Below, piece by piece: positions 16,490-25,495 of a stretch of DNA of 64,000 bases (position 1 is its first letter; every line of letters begins with the position of its first letter). Location: positions 160,467 through 224,466 of the forward strand of contig NZ_JAGMUO010000130.1 of assembly GCF_019049325.1 (NCBI RefSeq), given 5' to 3'. The notes beneath the pieces were generated by a model that was given only the letters and a program-made list of their open reading frames with translations, was not told the origin of the DNA and ran no database searches. Origin of the DNA: Streptomyces sp. AC512_CC834. GTDB lineage: Bacteria > Actinomycetota > Actinomycetes > Streptomycetales > Streptomycetaceae. Both the position numbers and the translations under genes were made by a program.

Positions 16490-16511
16490 GGCGATAAACG
16501 AATGCTGAACG
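16490..16511 (-). promoter_or_regulatory. AfsR-binding tandem repeat in the afsS promoter
   Basis: On the minus strand two 11-bp direct repeats abut: cgttcagcatt then cgtttatcgcc. They lie 164 bp upstream of the afsS ATG and 28 bp beyond the afsR stop. In S. coelicolor AfsR binds two 11-bp direct repeats overlapping the -35 region of afsS, a site shared with PhoP. SARP proteins and PhoP-type regulators both recognise 11-bp phased repeats. The -10 box is not obvious. Confidence 0.75.
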
Positions 16512-16538
16512 CGTCGTCCGCACGCAGGCGGCGGTTGT

Positions 16539-19517
16539 TCAGGCGGCCGTCAGGGGCGAGAGGAGGGCCCGTACCTCGTCTGCCTGGGGTGCGCCGCACT
16601 GCTGGAAGAGGTGGAGAGCCTCCTGCCAGCATGCTTTCGCCCGGTCCGGCTGCCCGAGTGCGGAGAGAGAGCGTCCCAGCAGGGTGAGGACGCCGGCCCG
16701 CATCCGGTCCCCGCCGATACAGCCCAGCGCAAGCGCCTGCTCGGAGTGCTGCGCCGCCTGCGCGGGGCGACGGGCGGCCAAATGCACCTCCGCGATGCGG
16801 AAGTTCGTCGTCCCCTGCCAGAGCCGCTGTCGGTGGGCCTCGAAGATGCCCAGGGCGTCGGAGAACTGTTGCAGAGCCTCGCTGTGGCGGCCCGCCTTGG
16901 TCAGCGCGATACCCAGGGTGAAATGCCCGTTGGCCAGACGCATGGTTCGGCCGATGTCGAGCTGCGCGGTCAGACCCCGGTGGGCGATGGCCACCGCCTT
17001 CGCGGTGTTGCCCATGCCCAGGTGTGCGCGGGAGAGATTGCACAGACTGAGTGCTTCGCCGGCCCGGTTGTCGGCCGCACGGTATCCGTCGATGGCCTGC
17101 TCGAGGAAGGTTCGTCCGTCCGCGTACCGGCCTTGGTGCAGCGAGATGAGCCCTCGGTCGTTGGCGACCCAGCTAACGGCGGTCGTGTCCTGGGCGGACT
17201 CCGCCAGCGTCATGGCCAGCTCCGCCTGTTCGGCGGCCTGTTGGATACGGCCGGAGACCAGGAGGACATTGGTGAGGGTGGTCCGGGCCCGACCCTGCGC
17301 GCGTGCGTCGTCGGCGGCCCTGGTGGCATCGCACATCGCGCTCGCCGTCGTCTCGTACTGGTGAGCGTTCGCGCCGGACTCCGCCAGGTCCTTCGCCGCC
17401 CACAGCAGGTCCACCGCTCGCCGCGACCTCGCCGTTCCGGCGGACTGCCGCACGCACGCCAGCAACGGCGCCGCCTCGGTGTACAGCCAGTCCAGCGCCG
17501 CAGACCCCTCGGTGAACGTGAGCCCCGGATACTCCGTCGGCTCCAGGCCGTCCACCAGCCGGTCCCCGGGCCGCTCGATCGCGTACACCCCCGCCGCCGT
17601 GGCCAGGTAGAAGTCCAGCAGCCGCGAAAGCGCCGCCTCCCGCTCGCCCGGCGGATGCTCGTCCCGTTCCGCGCACGCACGCGCGTAGAGGCGGACGAGG
17701 TCGTGGAAGCGGTAGCGGCCGGGCGCCGCCGATTCGAGCAGGGACGTGTCGACCAGGGACTCCAGGAGATCCTCGGTGTCCTCCGTGGGGAGGTCCAGGA
17801 CAGCGGCCGCCGCGGCAAGGGAGATGTCCGGGCCGTCCGCCAGGCCCAGCAGCCGGAAGGCGCGGGCCTGGGGCGGGTCGAGCTGGCCGTAGCCCAGCTC
17901 GAAGGTCGCCTTGACGGCCAGGTCACCGGCCTGGAGCTCGTCCAGCCTGCGGCGCTCGTCCGCCAGTTTCGCCGCGAGGACCGACACCGTCCACGTGCGG
18001 CGGGCCGCGAGGCGGGAGGCCGCGATGCGGATGGCGAGGGGGAGGAAACCGCACGCGCCGACCACGTCCAGGGCCGCCTCCCGCTCCGAGGCGACCCGTT
18101 CCTCGCCCACGATCCTCGTGAAGAGGGCCAGCGCCTCCTCGGGCGACATCACGTCCAGGTCGACCAGGTGCGCCCCGGCGAGGTCCACCATCCGCACCCG
18201 TGCCGTCACCAGCGCGGCGCAGCCGTCCGTGCCGGGCAGCAGGGGACGTACCTGGGCGGCGTCGCGGGCGTTGTCCAGCAGGACGAGGACGCGGCGGCCG
18301 TCCAGGACGGAGCGGTAGAGCGCGGCACGCTCCTCCAGGGAGTCGGGGATGGCGGAGTCGGCTGTGCCCAGGGCGCGCAGGAAGGAGCCCAGTACCGTCT
18401 CCGGTTCCGCGGACCGCGCGCCCGCGCCCTGGAGGTCGACGTACAACTGCCCGTCCGGGAAGGCGGCCCGCGCCCGGTGGGCGACGTGCACCGCGAGGGT
18501 CGTCTTGCCGACGCCGCCGATGCCGGCCAGCGCGGAGACCGCCATCACTCGGCCCGCGTCGCCCTCCCCGGGCCCGGACGCCGACGCCAGCACGTCGCTC
18601 AGCTCGCGCACGAAGGACGCGCGGCCGGTGAAGTCGGGCACCGTGGCGGGAAGCTGGGCCGGGCGGACCGGGGACGACGCCCTCTCCTCGGCCGGCGCCG
18701 GGGGTTCGGCGAGCCCCGGGTCGGCCCGGAGGATGCGCTGCTGGAGTTCCTGGAGGCCGGGGCGAGGGTCGACGCCCAGCTCGTCGGCGAGCAGGCGCCG
18801 GGTGTCCGCGTAGACCGCGAGGGCCTCCGCCTGGCGTCCGCTGCGGTACAGGGCCAGCATCAGCAGCTCGCGCAGGCGTTCGCGCAGCGGGTGCGCCGCC
18901 GTGAGGGCCGTCAGCTCCGAGACCGCCTCCGCGTGGCAGCCCTGGTCGAGGTCCATGTCGAGGCAGGTTTCGAGGAGTTGGAGCCGCCACTCCTCCAGAC
19001 GGACGCGCTGCGCCTCCGCGTACGGGCCCGGCACCCCCGCCAGTACCTCGCCGTCCCACCGCGCCAGCGCACGGCGCAGCAGGTCACGGGCGTGGCACAG
19101 GTCCCCGGCGCTCCTGGCCTTCTCGGCCCCGGCGGCCAGGTCCTGAGCAGTCGCCAGGTCCAACGCCCCCTCGGCGAGGCCCCGCACCGCGTACCCGCCC
19201 GACTCGCTCACCAGGACCCCGGGGTCCAGCACCTTCCGCAGCCGCGACGCGTACGTCCGTACCGCCGCCAGCGCCTGCGACGGCGGCTCCTCGCCCCACA
19301 GGGCGTCGATCAGTTCGGCCGCCGTGGCCGTACGGCCCTCGCGCAGCAGCAGCGCGGCCAGCAGCGCGCGCTGCTGGGGAGAGCCGGTGGCCAGCGCCTC
19401 CTGGCCACGCCAGGCACGCACCGGTCCGAGCACACCGAAGCGCAGCGCGCCCGATTCCTCCGGTTCCGCCGGGGGTCCGGGACGCCGCTGCTCCGGAACC
19501 CGCGGTACACCGTCCAT
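16539..19517 (-). CDS. afsR: AfsR, SARP-type global regulator of secondary metabolism
   Basis: 992 residues in three parts. Residues 26-115 are the OmpR-like winged helix of SARPs (FGVLGPVRAWRGQEALATGSPQQRALLAALLL). Residues 115-270 are the bacterial transcriptional activation domain, ending ADELGVDPRPGLQELQQRIL. About 295-560 is an NB-ARC/STAND ATPase with Walker A GIGGVGKTT at 332-340 and the VLVLLDNARDA Walker B region. About 650-990 is TPR repeats. AfsK phosphorylates AfsR, which then uses ATP hydrolysis to open the afsS promoter with RNA polymerase. Start ATG 19517 follows a ggggga ribosome site. Length is within one residue of the S. coelicolor protein. Confidence 0.95.
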   Translation of the reverse strand: MDGVPRVPEQRRPGPPAEPEESGALRFGVLGPVRAWRGQEALATGSPQQRALLAALLLREGRTATAAELIDALWGEEPPSQALAAVRTYASRLRKVLDPGVLVSESGGYAVRGLAEGALDLATAQDLAAGAEKARSAGDLCHARDLLRRALARWDGEVLAGVPGPYAEAQRVRLEEWRLQLLETCLDMDLDQGCHAEAVSELTALTAAHPLRERLRELLMLALYRSGRQAEALAVYADTRRLLADELGVDPRPGLQELQQRILRADPGLAEPPAPAEERASSPVRPAQLPATVPDFTGRASFVRELSDVLASASGPGEGDAGRVMAVSALAGIGGVGKTTLAVHVAHRARAAFPDGQLYVDLQGAGARSAEPETVLGSFLRALGTADSAIPDSLEERAALYRSVLDGRRVLVLLDNARDAAQVRPLLPGTDGCAALVTARVRMVDLAGAHLVDLDVMSPEEALALFTRIVGEERVASEREAALDVVGACGFLPLAIRIAASRLAARRTWTVSVLAAKLADERRRLDELQAGDLAVKATFELGYGQLDPPQARAFRLLGLADGPDISLAAAAAVLDLPTEDTEDLLESLVDTSLLESAAPGRYRFHDLVRLYARACAERDEHPPGEREAALSRLLDFYLATAAGVYAIERPGDRLVDGLEPTEYPGLTFTEGSAALDWLYTEAAPLLACVRQSAGTARSRRAVDLLWAAKDLAESGANAHQYETTASAMCDATRAADDARAQGRARTTLTNVLLVSGRIQQAAEQAELAMTLAESAQDTTAVSWVANDRGLISLHQGRYADGRTFLEQAIDGYRAADNRAGEALSLCNLSRAHLGMGNTAKAVAIAHRGLTAQLDIGRTMRLANGHFTLGIALTKAGRHSEALQQFSDALGIFEAHRQRLWQGTTNFRIAEVHLAARRPAQAAQHSEQALALGCIGGDRMRAGVLTLLGRSLSALGQPDRAKACWQEALHLFQQCGAPQADEVRALLSPLTAA

Positions 19518-19625
19518 GCCGTCCCCCTAGACATCCTGAGCAACCACGCCAGTTTGCCTTGTTCATGCCGACCACGTCAGCCGTGGGAGACGCCGATCAC
19601 AAGGTTCTCACCTGCTCCCTTACCC

Positions 19626-20075
19626 TTACCTCTCCAGCTCCACCCGCACCGTGAGCAGCCCTGTCCCCACTCCCATCGCCCGTACCGCCGTGCTGTTGAG
19701 CCGGGGGAGCCGACGCAGGCGGGCGAGCGGGTCGTCGTCGGGCAGGAGACGGGCCGTTCCCGTGTGCCAGCGGCCCCGGATGCGCACCCGGACCCGGGCG
19801 TCGGCCCGGATGTTGCGGACGTACTGGGACCGCTCGCCGAACTCCGACACCAGCCAGAAGTCGTCGCCCACCCGGCGCCCGCCCACCGGCGTGCGGCGGG
19901 GGAGGCCCGAGACGCGGCCGGTGGTCTCCAGGAGGGTCTGGCCGGGCAGCCGGCGCGTCATCGCGTTGAGGCGGCGCTGGAAGGCCGTGACGGTCCGGTA
20001 CTTCTGCTCGGCCTTGCCTGCCTTGCCTGTCTTCTGGGTCTTTTGTGTCTTCTGTGTGTGGGGCGACTTCGACAT
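19626..20075 (-). CDS. Nitroreductase/deazaflavin-dependent (DUF385, Ddn-like) protein
   Basis: 149 residues with the F420-binding split-barrel layout of the Ddn/DUF385 family: LLETTGRVSGLPRRTPVGGRRVGDDFWLVSEFGERSQYVRNIRADARVRVRIRGRW. Such enzymes use reduced coenzyme F420 to reduce small molecules. The window also encodes FbiC, the F420 precursor synthase, about 3 kb away. The N-terminus has a Gln-Lys-Thr run (TQKTQKTQKT) that is a codon-level microsatellite and is probably disordered. It is divergent from the exonuclease-type gene at 20174. Confidence 0.85.
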   Translation of the reverse strand: MSKSPHTQKTQKTQKTGKAGKAEQKYRTVTAFQRRLNAMTRRLPGQTLLETTGRVSGLPRRTPVGGRRVGDDFWLVSEFGERSQYVRNIRADARVRVRIRGRWHTGTARLLPDDDPLARLRRLPRLNSTAVRAMGVGTGLLTVRVELER

Positions 20076-20173
20076 TGTTCGTTCACGCTCCCGTTCTCTT
20101 GTGTCTCCATGTTCCCGGAAAACCTCAGGGGGAGCGGCGGGGCGTGGCGGGCGGACGGACGGGTGGTACGGGT

Positions 20174-21055
20174 GTGCGCGTGGTGACCTGGAATCTTTGG
20201 TGGCGGTTCGGGCCGTGGGCGGACAGGCAGAAGGCGATCCTCGCCGTGCTGCGGGAGTTGCGGCCCGATGTCGTCGGGCTCCAGGAGGTGTGGGCCGTCG
20301 AGGGCGGGGAGAACCTCGCTGGCTGGCTGGCCGGTGAACTCGGCCTGCACTGCGCCTGGGCGCCCTCGCCCGCCCCCGAGCGGTGGCAGCGGCGGATCGG
20401 GGACGACACCGTGGGCATCGGCACCGCCGTGCTCAGCCGCTGGCCCGTCGTGGAGCGGGCGGTGCTGCGGCTGCCCGTCCCCGGGGAACTCGACGACGGG
20501 CGGCTGGCCCTCCACGCGCGACTGGACGCGCCCGGCCATCAGGTGCCCTTCTTCACCGTCCACCTGACGTCCGGCGCGCACGCCGCCGCCGTGCGCCGTG
20601 AGCAGGCCACCGCTCTCGCGCGGTTCGTCGCCGGGCACCGGCACGGCACCGGTCACCCGCCCGTCGTCACCGGCGACCTCAACGCCCGCCCCGAGTCGCC
20701 GGAGGTCCGCCTGCTGCGGGTGGCGGCGCGTCTCCACGATGCCTGGGAGCACGCCGAGCCGGGCGCGCCGTCCGGTACCTGGGACACCGCGAACCCGTAC
20801 GTCGCGCACGCGGACGGCGAGCCGAGCACGCGGATCGACTACGTCCACGTGGGCCCGCCCGGACCCGGCGGACTCGGCCGGGTCCGGGCGGTACGGCGGG
20901 CCGGTGACGGCCCCGTGGACGGGGTCTGGCCCTCGGACCACGCGGCGGTCGTCGCCGACCTGGAGGACGGCGGGGCGACCACATCCTCGGCCTCGGATAC
21001 AGCTTCGGATTCGGGTTCGGATTCGGCTACCGGCCCAGGAAGACCGGGTTGGTGA
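20174..21055 (+). CDS. Endonuclease/exonuclease/phosphatase family protein
   Basis: 293 residues from GTG 20174. EEP fold signatures in order: RVVTWNLWWRFG, RPDVVGLQEVW (catalytic Glu), PVVTGDLNARPES (Asp-x-Asn) and the terminal DGVWPSDHAAVVADLE (Ser-Asp-His). Members cleave phosphodiesters in nucleic acids or phospholipids. The C-terminal 25 residues are a Ser/Asp/Gly tail encoded by a tcggat-type microsatellite. The 3' end overlaps the convergent PHP hydrolase gene by 29 bp. The substrate cannot be told. Confidence 0.85.
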   Translation: MRVVTWNLWWRFGPWADRQKAILAVLRELRPDVVGLQEVWAVEGGENLAGWLAGELGLHCAWAPSPAPERWQRRIGDDTVGIGTAVLSRWPVVERAVLRLPVPGELDDGRLALHARLDAPGHQVPFFTVHLTSGAHAAAVRREQATALARFVAGHRHGTGHPPVVTGDLNARPESPEVRLLRVAARLHDAWEHAEPGAPSGTWDTANPYVAHADGEPSTRIDYVHVGPPGPGGLGRVRAVRRAGDGPVDGVWPSDHAAVVADLEDGGATTSSASDTASDSGSDSATGPGRPGW

Positions 21056-22568
21056 ACGCCGCCAACGCCCCCGGCAGCGGGCCCGCCGCCGTCTCGTGGC
21101 GCACCTCCGCCCGTACGTACGCCGCGTACGAGGCGGTCGTCCGCCACTCCACGACGCCCGAACCGGACACCGGCAGCGGATCACCGGTGAACAGCACGCC
21201 CTGATCCGTGACGAGGCGCACCGTGCAGCGCGGGGCGCCCGTCACCTCCACGCGGACGGTGACCGGGGTGTCGCGGTCCACGCGCAGCCGCTCGCCGATG
21301 CCGGCGTGTTCGCCCCGGCCGCCGGACGCGGTGAAGGCCAGCGACACCCGCGAGGACTCGGCGACGTACGACCGTCCGGCGCGGATGCCCTCCTGGATCG
21401 CCTCCCGGGTCAGGTCGTCGGCGAGGACGACGGTCTGCGGGCGGCCGATCACGTCGGGGGAGCGGTGGGAGTCGCTGTTGCCCATCGCCGGGAGCCAGCC
21501 CCCCTTGCCCTCCACGCCCCCCTCGCCCCGCCCGTCGCGCCCCTCGCGCACGGCGGCGACCAGCATGCCGTCCCAGTCGGCCAGCGCCACCTCGTCGTCG
21601 GGCGTGTAGGCGCCGTTCCACACCTCGACCGCGTCGGCCTCCCCGAACCCGAACTTCCAGTTGCAGCCGATGCAGGTGGCGTGCGGGTGGGCCGGGACCA
21701 CCAGGCCGCCGGCGCGGCGGATCTGCCGGGCGAACCGGCCGAAGCGGTTGTCGCGGGCCCGGTAGCGCCAGTCGACGAAGGTGCCGGGATCGGTGCCGAG
21801 GGCGACGACGTGGCCGTTGCGGGTCGTCACCTCCTCGCCGAGCAGGATCAGCAGGTCGTCCCCTGCCAGGCCGGCCCAGTGGGCGTGTGCCGAGTGCGTG
21901 TTGTGCTCGGAGGAGTTGATGAAGTCCAGGCCGGCCGCGCGCGCCAGTTCCGCGATCTCGGCGAGGGTGTAGCGGCCGTCGGAGTACTCGGAGTGCAGGT
22001 GGCAGTCGCCCCGGTACCAGGCGCGGCCGCGCCCCTTGGCCCGCTCCGGCGGGTACACCGGCCGCGGGGTCTCGTCCTGCTCGCCGTACGTCAGCGTGAT
22101 CGTGATCTCGTACGACAGCCCTTGCGGGGCCACCGTGTACGGGCCGAGCGCGAGGTGCCAGGTGCCCGGCCGAATCCGCCCCGGGAGGTATCCGGGGGTC
22201 GCGTCGTCCGCGCGGACGAGGAACTCCGTGCGGGCCCCGCCCGACCAGCCCCGGAAACCGCGGCCGCCCAGCTCGGTGCCGCGCTCGTCGAAGAGGCCGA
22301 TGTCGAGCGCGTTGCCCTGGGTGCCGGCCGGGACGGTGGGGCGGTCGTAGGTGTAGGCGACGTGTATCTCGCGAACGCCGGCCGGGACTTCGACCGGGAC
22401 GTACACGAAGTCGGGGGAGCCGGTGGGCAGGGTGCCGCGCACGGTTCTCTTCCGCTGTTCCCGGGGTGCCGCCGAGGCGAAGCTCACGCTTCCCAACGTA
22501 AGCGCGGCGGCGGCTCCCGTCACGAACATCGCGCGTCTGCCGATTCCGGCGTGGTCGTCCTCGCACAT
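21027..22568 (-). CDS. Tat-exported CehA/McbA-type PHP metallohydrolase
   Basis: 513 residues from ATG 22568, six nucleotides after gggag. A twin-arginine signal, GRRAMFVTGAAAALTLGSVSFASA, covers about 10-33. A beta-rich N-terminal domain is followed by a PHP domain with metal ligands: GDCHLHSEYSDG, FINSSEHNTHSAH, VVPAHPHATCIGC and GNSDSHRSPDVIG. Most PHP proteins are intracellular phosphoesterases, whereas the CehA/McbA subgroup includes exported carbamate and phosphoester hydrolases. This one is likely an exported phosphoesterase or esterase. Confidence 0.88.
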   Translation of the reverse strand: MCEDDHAGIGRRAMFVTGAAAALTLGSVSFASAAPREQRKRTVRGTLPTGSPDFVYVPVEVPAGVREIHVAYTYDRPTVPAGTQGNALDIGLFDERGTELGGRGFRGWSGGARTEFLVRADDATPGYLPGRIRPGTWHLALGPYTVAPQGLSYEITITLTYGEQDETPRPVYPPERAKGRGRAWYRGDCHLHSEYSDGRYTLAEIAELARAAGLDFINSSEHNTHSAHAHWAGLAGDDLLILLGEEVTTRNGHVVALGTDPGTFVDWRYRARDNRFGRFARQIRRAGGLVVPAHPHATCIGCNWKFGFGEADAVEVWNGAYTPDDEVALADWDGMLVAAVREGRDGRGEGGVEGKGGWLPAMGNSDSHRSPDVIGRPQTVVLADDLTREAIQEGIRAGRSYVAESSRVSLAFTASGGRGEHAGIGERLRVDRDTPVTVRVEVTGAPRCTVRLVTDQGVLFTGDPLPVSGSGVVEWRTTASYAAYVRAEVRHETAAGPLPGALAAFTNPVFLGR

Positions 22569-22800
22569 GCTGCTGCTCCCAGGTGTCGTCAGTGACATGA
22601 CATCGGTGGTGCAGGGGTGGTGCGTGCAACCCTCGTATTGAGCCGTGAACTCCCGGGCAAGGAAAGGGGTTGGACGGATTGAGGGCCGGAAACCGGGCGG
22701 TGCGCGGCAGTGCGGGGGCAGTGCGGGGCGGCCGCGAGGGGGGCGACCGCTCGCCGGGACGGGCCGCCCGCGCTGATCACGGCGCTCGTATGCTCGAAGG

Positions 22801-25404
22801 ATGACGACTCCCGCGACCTCCGGAACCGGACCCGCCGACCCCACCGGCCCCACCGAGAACTCCATGCGTCGCGCCCTCAAACGCGCCCGGGACGGCGTCG
22901 CCCTCGACGCGGCCGAGGCCGCCGTGCTGCTCCAGGCGCGCGGCGAGCACCTGGACGCCCTCACCGCGTCCGCCGCCCGGGTCCGGGACGCGGGCCTGGA
23001 GGCCGCCGGGCGCCCCGGCGTCATCACGTACTCGAAGAGCGTCTTCGTCCCGCTGACCCGGCTGTGCCGGGACAAGTGCCACTACTGCACCTTCGTCACC
23101 GTCCCCGGCAAGCTGCGCCGCGAGGGCCACGGGATGTTCATGTCCCCGGACGAGGTGCTCGACATCGCCCGGCGCGGTGCCGCCCTCGGTTGCAAGGAAG
23201 CCCTCATCACCCTCGGCGACAAGCCCGAGGATCGCTGGCCGGAGGCGAGGGAGTGGCTCGACGCGCACGGCTACGACGACACGATCGCGTACGTCCGCGC
23301 CATTTCGATCCGCATCCTGGAGGAGACGGGCCTGCTCCCGCACCTCAACCCGGGCGTGATGTCCTGGACGGACTTCCAGCGGCTCAAGCCCGTGGCGCCG
23401 TCCATGGGCATGATGCTGGAGACCACCGCGACCCGGCTGTGGTCGGAGCCGGGCGGCCCGCACCACGGCTCCCCGGACAAGGAACCCGCCGTACGGCTGC
23501 GCGTCCTGGAGGACGCCGGCCGCTCCTCCGTCCCCTTCACCTCCGGCATCCTCATCGGCATCGGCGAGACCCACGAGGAGCGGGCCGAGTCCCTCTTCGC
23601 GCTGCGCAAGGTCTCCCGCTCCTACCACGGCGTCCAGGAACTGATCATCCAGAACTTCCGCGCCAAGCCGGACACCGCGATGCGCGGCATGCCGGACGCG
23701 GAACTGGACGAACTGGTCGCCACGGTCGCCGTCGCCCGGCACATCATGGGCCCGTCCGCCTGCCTCCAGGCCCCGCCGAACCTGGTGGACTCGGAGTACG
23801 AGCGGCTGATCGGCGCGGGCATCGACGACTGGGGCGGCGTCTCCCCGCTCACCATCGACCACGTCAACCCCGAGCGCCCCTGGCCGCAGATCGACGAACT
23901 CGCCGCCAAGTCCCGGACGGCCGGCTTCGAGCTGCGTGAACGTCTGTGCGTCTACCCGGAGTTCGTCAAGCGCGGCGAGCCCTGGCTGGACCCGCGGCTG
24001 CGCCCGCACGTCGCCGCGCTCGCCGACCCCGAGACCGGCCTGGCCCGCGCGGACGCGACGGTCGAGGGCCACCCGTGGCAGGAGCCGGACGAGGCGTTCA
24101 CCGCGACCGGCCGCACCGACCTGCACGCCACCATCGACACCGAGGGCCGTACGTCGGACCGCCGCGACGACTTCGACGAGGTGTACGGCGACTGGGGCGC
24201 CCTGCGCGAGGCCGCCGCCCCCGGCATGGCACCCGAGCGCATCGACACCGACGTACGCGCCGCGCTGGCCACGGCGGCCGACGACCCGACGAAGCTGACG
24301 GACGACGAGGCCCTCGCCCTGCTGCACGCCGACGGCCCGGCGCTGGACGCCCTGTGCGCGGTCGCCGACGACGTCCGCAAGTCGGTCACCGGCGACGACG
24401 TCACGTACATCGTCACCCGGAACATCAACTTCACCAACGTCTGCTACACCGGCTGCCGTTTCTGCGCCTTCGCCCAGCGCCGCACGGACGCCGACGCCTA
24501 CACGCTCTCCCTGGACCAGGTCGCCGACCGCGCCCAGCAGGCCTGGGACGTGGGCGCCGTCGAGGTCTGCATGCAGGGCGGCATCCACCCCGACCTGCCG
24601 GGCACGGCGTACTTCGACATCGCGAGGGCGGTCAAGGAACGCGTCCCCGGCATGCACGTGCACGCCTTCTCGCCGATGGAGGTCGTCAACGGCGCGACCC
24701 GCACCGGGATGTCGATCCGCGAGTGGCTGAGCGCGGCGAAGGAGGCCGGACTCGACTCCATTCCCGGCACGGCGGCGGAGATCCTCGACGACGAGGTCCG
24801 CTGGATCCTGACCAAGGGCAAGCTGCCGACGGCCACCTGGATCGAGGTCGTCGAGACGGCCCACGCGCTGGGCATCCGCTCCTCGTCCACGATGATGTAC
24901 GGCCATGTCGACCAGCCCCGGCACTGGCTGGGCCACCTGCGCACCCTCGCCGGGATCCAGCAGCGCACGGGCGGTTTCACGGAGTTCGTGACGCTCCCCT
25001 TCATCCACACCAACGCGCCGGTCTACCTCGCCGGCATCGCCCGCCCCGGCCCCTCCGTGCGCGACAACCGCGCGGTCACGGCGATGGCCCGCCTCCTCCT
25101 GCACCCGCACATCCCCAACATCCAGACAAGCTGGGTGAAACTGGGCACGGAGGGTGCGGCGGAGATGCTCCGTTCCGGCGCCAACGACCTCGGCGGCACC
25201 CTCATGGAAGAGACGATCTCCCGCATGGCGGGCTCGTCGTACGGGTCGTACAAGTCGGTCAAGGACCTGATCGCGGTCGCCGACGCGGCAGGCCGCCCGG
25301 CGAGGCCGCGCACGACGCTGTACGGCCAGGTGCCGGAGGAGCGGCAGCGGGCGGCCCGGGACTCGGACGGGCATCTGCCGGAGCTGCTGCCGGTCCTGGA
25401 CTGA
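22801..25404 (+). CDS. fbiC: FbiC, bifunctional FO synthase (7,8-didemethyl-8-hydroxy-5-deazariboflavin)
   Basis: 867 residues fusing two radical-SAM enzymes. The CofG half (about 70-390) has CRDKCHYC, the CX3CX2C cluster at Cys89, 93 and 96. The CofH half (about 530-860) has CYTGCRFC at Cys548, 552 and 555. Together they join a ribityl-diaminouracil intermediate to a tyrosine-derived fragment to give FO, the chromophore of coenzyme F420. Fused FbiC is typical of Actinobacteria, whereas archaea use separate proteins. ATG 22801 is used; the first 20 residues look disordered and an internal ATG at 22864 is the alternative. Confidence 0.96.
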   Translation: MTTPATSGTGPADPTGPTENSMRRALKRARDGVALDAAEAAVLLQARGEHLDALTASAARVRDAGLEAAGRPGVITYSKSVFVPLTRLCRDKCHYCTFVTVPGKLRREGHGMFMSPDEVLDIARRGAALGCKEALITLGDKPEDRWPEAREWLDAHGYDDTIAYVRAISIRILEETGLLPHLNPGVMSWTDFQRLKPVAPSMGMMLETTATRLWSEPGGPHHGSPDKEPAVRLRVLEDAGRSSVPFTSGILIGIGETHEERAESLFALRKVSRSYHGVQELIIQNFRAKPDTAMRGMPDAELDELVATVAVARHIMGPSACLQAPPNLVDSEYERLIGAGIDDWGGVSPLTIDHVNPERPWPQIDELAAKSRTAGFELRERLCVYPEFVKRGEPWLDPRLRPHVAALADPETGLARADATVEGHPWQEPDEAFTATGRTDLHATIDTEGRTSDRRDDFDEVYGDWGALREAAAPGMAPERIDTDVRAALATAADDPTKLTDDEALALLHADGPALDALCAVADDVRKSVTGDDVTYIVTRNINFTNVCYTGCRFCAFAQRRTDADAYTLSLDQVADRAQQAWDVGAVEVCMQGGIHPDLPGTAYFDIARAVKERVPGMHVHAFSPMEVVNGATRTGMSIREWLSAAKEAGLDSIPGTAAEILDDEVRWILTKGKLPTATWIEVVETAHALGIRSSSTMMYGHVDQPRHWLGHLRTLAGIQQRTGGFTEFVTLPFIHTNAPVYLAGIARPGPSVRDNRAVTAMARLLLHPHIPNIQTSWVKLGTEGAAEMLRSGANDLGGTLMEETISRMAGSSYGSYKSVKDLIAVADAAGRPARPRTTLYGQVPEERQRAARDSDGHLPELLPVLD

Positions 25405-25495
25405 GGCGCGCGCGTCGGGGGTGCGGCGGTCGCGCAGTACGATGATCGGGCCCCGTGTGTGTCGGGGTTCTCGTAGCTGACCGCTGAGGAGATGC

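Noticed and set aside
16611..20186. 1191-codon plus-strand open frame opposite afsR
   Set aside because: afsR shows SARP, Walker A and TPR motifs; the opposite frame has none.
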